From the NCBI GenBank assembly GCA_002413305.1, contig DHWS01000021.1, positions 48,805-82,954 on the forward strand: a DNA stretch of 34,150 bases, given 5' to 3'. Made by a program: the position numbers and the translations under genes. The notes below the pieces were generated by a model. The model was not told the DNA's origin. It ran no database searches and saw nothing but the letters and a program-made list of their open reading frames with translations. The DNA is from Actinobacteria bacterium UBA5176. GTDB taxonomy: Bacteria > Actinomycetota > UBA4738. Position 1 is the first letter of the stretch. The number at the start of each line of letters is the position of its first letter. Below are positions 30,940 through 34,150 of this stretch, piece after piece.

Positions 30940-32366
30940 TCAACTCTCGTGTGTCGTGATCTCAGGCGGATCGAGCGGCAAGATTGCCGAGACGACCGTT
31001 CCACGCCCCGGCGAGCTGTCGATCCACAGTTCACCGCCGACGGACGCCGCTCGCTCTCGCATGATGTGGATCCCGAAGTGACCTTCGCGGCCTGACTGCG
31101 GATCGAAGCCGATGCCGTCATCGCGGACCGTGAGCACAGATGCATCCTCTCTTCGTGATAGACCCAGCCAGATGTTGCTCGCCTGTGAATGCGCGGCCGC
31201 ATTTGTGAGCGCTTCCTTTCCGATCTGATAGAGCGTCAGTTCGTGATCGGAGGATCCGGCGATGTCCTCCACTTCGGACTGGATCCGTGCCAGAACCTGG
31301 CGCTGCATGTTCCGGACGAGTGTTCGGAGCGCGGCGGTGACACCGCCGGTTCCGAGCGGAGAGCGGTGAAGGTCTCCGATCAGGCCCCGCAGGGTCGCGG
31401 CCGCGAGTTCCGCCGCCGCCACAAGCTCGGGGATGTCCTCGTCCAGTTGCAGGAGTCGACCGCTGGCGAGGTCGGCCTTCAGAACGTGAGCCATCAGGCT
31501 CGCCTTGTAGAGGGGCTGGAGCACTTCATCGTGCAAGTCGGCTGCGATCAACCTTCGTTCGTCGGATCGCTCGTCTCGGATCGCCCTCGAGAGCGCCTCC
31601 AGGGCGGCTTCCCGCGACCTGTACGCGTGGTCGCGGTCGAGGTACATCTGGCTCCGGAGCAAGGCCTGTCGGCTCAGGAGCGTCGGCACGATGAACGCGA
31701 AGAGCGCCCACGAGTGGATCTGGTCGTACAGCGTTGAGAGCATCGCGCCGAGTACCGAACAAGCCAGGAACATCAGCAGGAAGTCCGAGAGCCGGCCCAA
31801 CCTCAGGTTCCGGATCACCTGGTAGACCGGGTAGCGCTGCTGTATCGACAAGACGAGTGCCAGCGGTCCAAGGTTCGCCGCGGTCTCGCAAGCCAACACC
31901 AGAAGCGAGATCGGAACGATCCAGGCGGAGCGGCCCGGCGAGCGGAGGATCTGATGGGCAGCGAGGGAGCCCAGGAATGAAGGGAGTCCCACGACTGTCC
32001 GATTGAACAGCGCTTGCGGTAGTGAGACCTCTCCGCGCAATTCCCGGAGATCGATGGTTCCGAGGAGGCAATGAGCCCCGCTTCCACGGGCGACAGCACG
32101 ATCGCCATCGCCACCGTCACTGGTTGATCGACGGTGAAGGTCGTGGAGAGCCATCCCTGCAGGGGAAACGCCTGCAGCAGCATCAGCAGGGCCAGCCAGG
32201 GCAGGAGCGCGAGGGCACGATGGCCGATGGCCGTTGCGTTCGCCGCGGTCGTGAGCCCGAGGAAGGTCATCCAGGCCGCGGACGCAAGCCACAAGAGCGG
32301 TCGGATATCCCTCGTCCGGCTGACGAACGAGTCGCCGAACGAATCGCCGCGCGCTACCGCGGACAC
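30940..32366 (-). pseudogene. NarL-type sensor histidine kinase with a frameshift
   Basis: A paralogue of the kinase at 28357-30171, split between two frames. From GTG 32366, with AAGGGGGAG seven bases upstream, 100 codons encode the first membrane helices, ending LSPVEAGLIA. The homologous continuation LLGTIDLRELRGEVSLPQALFNR is in the -1 frame. The switch falls near 32064-32069 and restoring one base gives a protein of about 475 aa that aligns without gaps to the paralogue there. The rest is intact: more membrane segments, phospho-acceptor His in LIAADLHDEVLQPLY, EALTNAAAHSQASN, DDGIGFDPQ, and an end right after VVSAILP. No slippery heptamer is seen. It may be a sequencing error, a young pseudogene or, less likely, recoding. 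Confidence 0.8.
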
Positions 32367-32487
32367 GCTATTGCTCCCCCTTCTGCCAGACGCAACGGAA
32401 TAATCGCTGGCAGGCAAGGCCGAGGTCAATAGTCGGAGGGGGCTTACCTTCACTCTGTCCTTCGATATCACCCTCAACGAGTCCAGA

Positions 32488-32514
32488 GCGTCCCCCGAAT
32501 GGGGGAGGGGACGC
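32488..32514. promoter_or_regulatory. Palindrome CCCCCGAATGGGGGA between the second kinase and the helicase gene
   Basis: CCCCCGAATGGGGGA at 32492-32506 repeats the site at 30300-30314 with one change. It is nested in a wider inverted repeat, GCGTCCCC (32488-32495) and GGGGACGC (32507-32514). It is 126 bp upstream of the kinase start and about 28 bp before the helicase -10 box. Confidence 0.6.
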
Positions 32515-32534
32515 GATCTGTCCCTGGCCCTCGC

Positions 32535-32540
32535 TACTAT
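32535..32540 (+). promoter_or_regulatory. Leaderless -10 box of the helicase gene
   Basis: TACTAT is six bases before the ATG at 32547, with no Shine-Dalgarno between. This fixes the helicase start. Confidence 0.55.
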
Positions 32541-32546
32541 CAGACC

Positions 32547-34150
32547 ATGGAGGCCGGTTCCCCCCTCGACCGCTTCTCGCCGATCACGCGGGCCTGGTTC
32601 GAGGCTGCGTTCGAGGCACCCACGGCCGCGCAGCTCGGTGCGTGGGACGCGATCTCCTCGGGGCAGGACGTGCTGGTGGTGGCGCCGACCGGTTCCGGCA
32701 AGACGCTCGCCGCCTTCCTGTGGGCGCTCGATCGCCTCGCCGTGGCTCGGCCGGTCGACCCGCGCAAGCGTCTTCGTGTCCTCTACATCTCACCGTTGAA
32801 GGCGCTCGCCGTCGACATCGAACGCAACCTGCGTTCTCCGCTCGTCGGGATGCGCGCCGCGGCCGCCCGCCTGGACGAACCGTTGCCCGACATCGCGGTG
32901 GGTACCCGGACCGGCGACACGCCGCCGGAGGACCGGCGGAAGTTCCCGAAGCAGCCTCCGGACATCCTCATCACCACCCCGGAGTCGCTCTTCCTTATCC
33001 TCACCTCGCAGGCGCGCGAGGCGCTCGCCGAGATCGACGTCGTGATCGTCGACGAGATCCACTCGGTGGTCGGGACGAAGCGTGGAGCGCACCTCGCCCT
33101 CAGCCTCGAACGCCTGGACCGGCTCCTGGAGAAGCCTGCGCAGCGGATCGGGCTCTCGGCGACCGTTCGGCCGCTGGACGAAGTGGCCAGGTTCCTCTCG
33201 ACGGGCCGTCCCGTCACGATCGTGGCGCCCCCTTCGCACAAGGAGCTCGACCTCAGCGTCGTGGTGCCGGTCGAAGACATGACCGTGCTCGGCGAGCCGA
33301 CCGGCGACATCCACGGCGGACCGGCCGGCGGGCCGGAGGAGCGCACCAGCATCTGGCCGGCGATCGATCGGAGGCTCGCGGAGCTGATCGAACAACACCG
33401 CAGCACCATCGTGTTCGCCAACTCACGGCGCATGGCTGAACGGCTCTGCGCCCGCCTGAACCAGCTCGCCGGCAAGGAGATCGCGCGAGCCCATCACGGG
33501 TCCGTCAGCAAGGAACAGCGCAGGCTGATCGAAGAGGATCTTAAGGCCGGGCGGCTGCCCGCAGTGGTCGCCACCTCATCGCTCGAGCTCGGCATCGACA
33601 TGGGGGCCGTCGACCTCGTGATCCAGGTCGAAGCGCCCTCGTCCGTCGCTCAAGGGATGCAGCGCATCGGGCGAGCCGGCCACCAGGTGGGCGCCGTCAG
33701 CCGGGGCATCCTCTTCCCCAAGTTCCGCGGCGACCTCGTCGAGTGCGCGGTGGTGGTCGAACGGATGCGCGACGGCCTGATCGAGGAGCTTCGTTATCCC
33801 CGCAACCCGCTGGACGTCCTCGCCCAGCAGATCGTGGCCATGGTGGCGATGGACGCATGGGACGTCGAGGATCTCGAAGCATCGGTCCGTCGGGCTGCGC
33901 CGTTCGCGGAGCTGCCGCGTTCGGCCCTCGAAAGTGTCCTCGACATGCTGGCCGGCCGTTATCCGAGCGACGAGTTCGCCGAACTGCGGCCTCGGCTGAA
34001 CTGGGACCGGGCGACGGGCACGCTCACGTCCCGGTCGAACGCCCAACACCTCGCGGTCACCAGCGGCGGGACGATCCCGGATCGTGGTCTGTTCGGCGTG
34101 TTCCTGGCCGGCGGAGACACGGCCGCGCGTGTCGGCGAGCTCGACGAGGA
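32547..34150 (+). CDS. lhr: Lhr-family DEAD/H-box helicase (3' partial)
   Basis: The first 534 codons of a large superfamily 2 helicase; the frame is open to the end of the window. Motifs in order: Q-like PTAAQLGAW (25-33), Walker A APTGSGKT (46-53), TTPESL (143-148), Walker B DEIH (169-172), LSATV (203-207), IVFANSRR (288-295), VATSSLELGIDMG (341-353) and QRIGRAGH (372-379). DEIH in place of the more common DEVH and the ESLFLILTS segment are typical of Lhr. A winged-helix region begins near 445. Full-length Lhr proteins in actinobacteria are about 1500 residues. The family acts in DNA repair, translocating 3'-5' on single-stranded DNA. Confidence 0.94.
   Translation, partial: MEAGSPLDRFSPITRAWFEAAFEAPTAAQLGAWDAISSGQDVLVVAPTGSGKTLAAFLWALDRLAVARPVDPRKRLRVLYISPLKALAVDIERNLRSPLVGMRAAAARLDEPLPDIAVGTRTGDTPPEDRRKFPKQPPDILITTPESLFLILTSQAREALAEIDVVIVDEIHSVVGTKRGAHLALSLERLDRLLEKPAQRIGLSATVRPLDEVARFLSTGRPVTIVAPPSHKELDLSVVVPVEDMTVLGEPTGDIHGGPAGGPEERTSIWPAIDRRLAELIEQHRSTIVFANSRRMAERLCARLNQLAGKEIARAHHGSVSKEQRRLIEEDLKAGRLPAVVATSSLELGIDMGAVDLVIQVEAPSSVAQGMQRIGRAGHQVGAVSRGILFPKFRGDLVECAVVVERMRDGLIEELRYPRNPLDVLAQQIVAMVAMDAWDVEDLEASVRRAAPFAELPRSALESVLDMLAGRYPSDEFAELRPRLNWDRATGTLTSRSNAQHLAVTSGGTIPDRGLFGVFLAGGDTAARVGELDE

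Noticed and set aside
30757..31095. A 112-codon plus-strand open frame overlapping the end of the second kinase
   Set aside because: Much of it is antisense to the kinase catalytic domain; the composition is that of a shadow frame.
1..34150. tRNA, rRNA, riboswitch, CRISPR array or prophage
   Set aside because: No cloverleaf, conserved riboswitch core, regularly spaced repeats or phage genes were recognised by eye; a covariance-model search would be needed to exclude small RNAs.

Overview
The window is a high-GC stretch (about 70% in most lines, for example 43 of 60 bases at 16501-16560) from what looks like an uncultured actinobacterium. The gene set points there: a Pst-PhoU-RegX3-like module, a DUF47-PiT pair, a DUF5317 protein, an Lhr-type helicase, a LuxR-type AAA regulator, and many promoters of the leaderless kind (a TAnnnT box 6-11 bases before the start codon). 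I cannot name the class or genus. No rRNA, tRNA or CRISPR array was seen.

Layout. 1-3878: phosphate block, with the end of pstB, phoU, an OmpR-type regulator, a DUF47 protein, a PiT permease and a small membrane protein. 3946-5657: 4-hydroxyphenylpyruvate dioxygenase and a DUF6328 membrane protein. 5727-9687: a two-gene signalling operon, a 1073-aa AAA/LuxR regulator followed one base later by a [3Fe-4S]-ferredoxin/class III nucleotidyl cyclase fusion. 9727-11623: a TetR repressor divergent from an acyl-CoA dehydrogenase, with two tandem 14-bp operators between them. 11633-15834 (minus): nitrilase, S51-family peptidase and PLP decarboxylase in one operon, plus a DUF2236 protein. 15897-18625: 3-hydroxyacyl-CoA dehydrogenase, M20 peptidase, and a winged-helix/coiled-coil protein. 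18703-23124: a CphA-like Mur ligase lacking the ATP-grasp domain, a DUF4349 lipoprotein and a membrane-anchored sulfite-oxidase-like protein. 23179-23782: a decayed IS481-type element. 23779-27638 (minus): cphB-cphA, the cyanophycin hydrolase and synthetase. 27804-32366: a DUF5317 protein and two paralogous NarL-type histidine kinases, the second frameshifted, with three small ORFs in the lower-GC stretch between them. 32547-34150: the start of an Lhr-family helicase.

How it may fit together. CphB and CphA make and break the nitrogen store cyanophycin. The window also holds a second CphA-like ligase that keeps the N-terminal and Mur modules but has lost the ATP-grasp module, a second S51 peptidase and an M20 peptidase. 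The functional link among them is my inference. The strongest candidates for something undescribed are the ATP-grasp-less ligase, the ferredoxin-cyclase fusion coupled to an AAA/LuxR regulator, and the paired histidine-kinase loci, which share a near-identical 15-bp palindrome and are accompanied by tiny membrane peptides.
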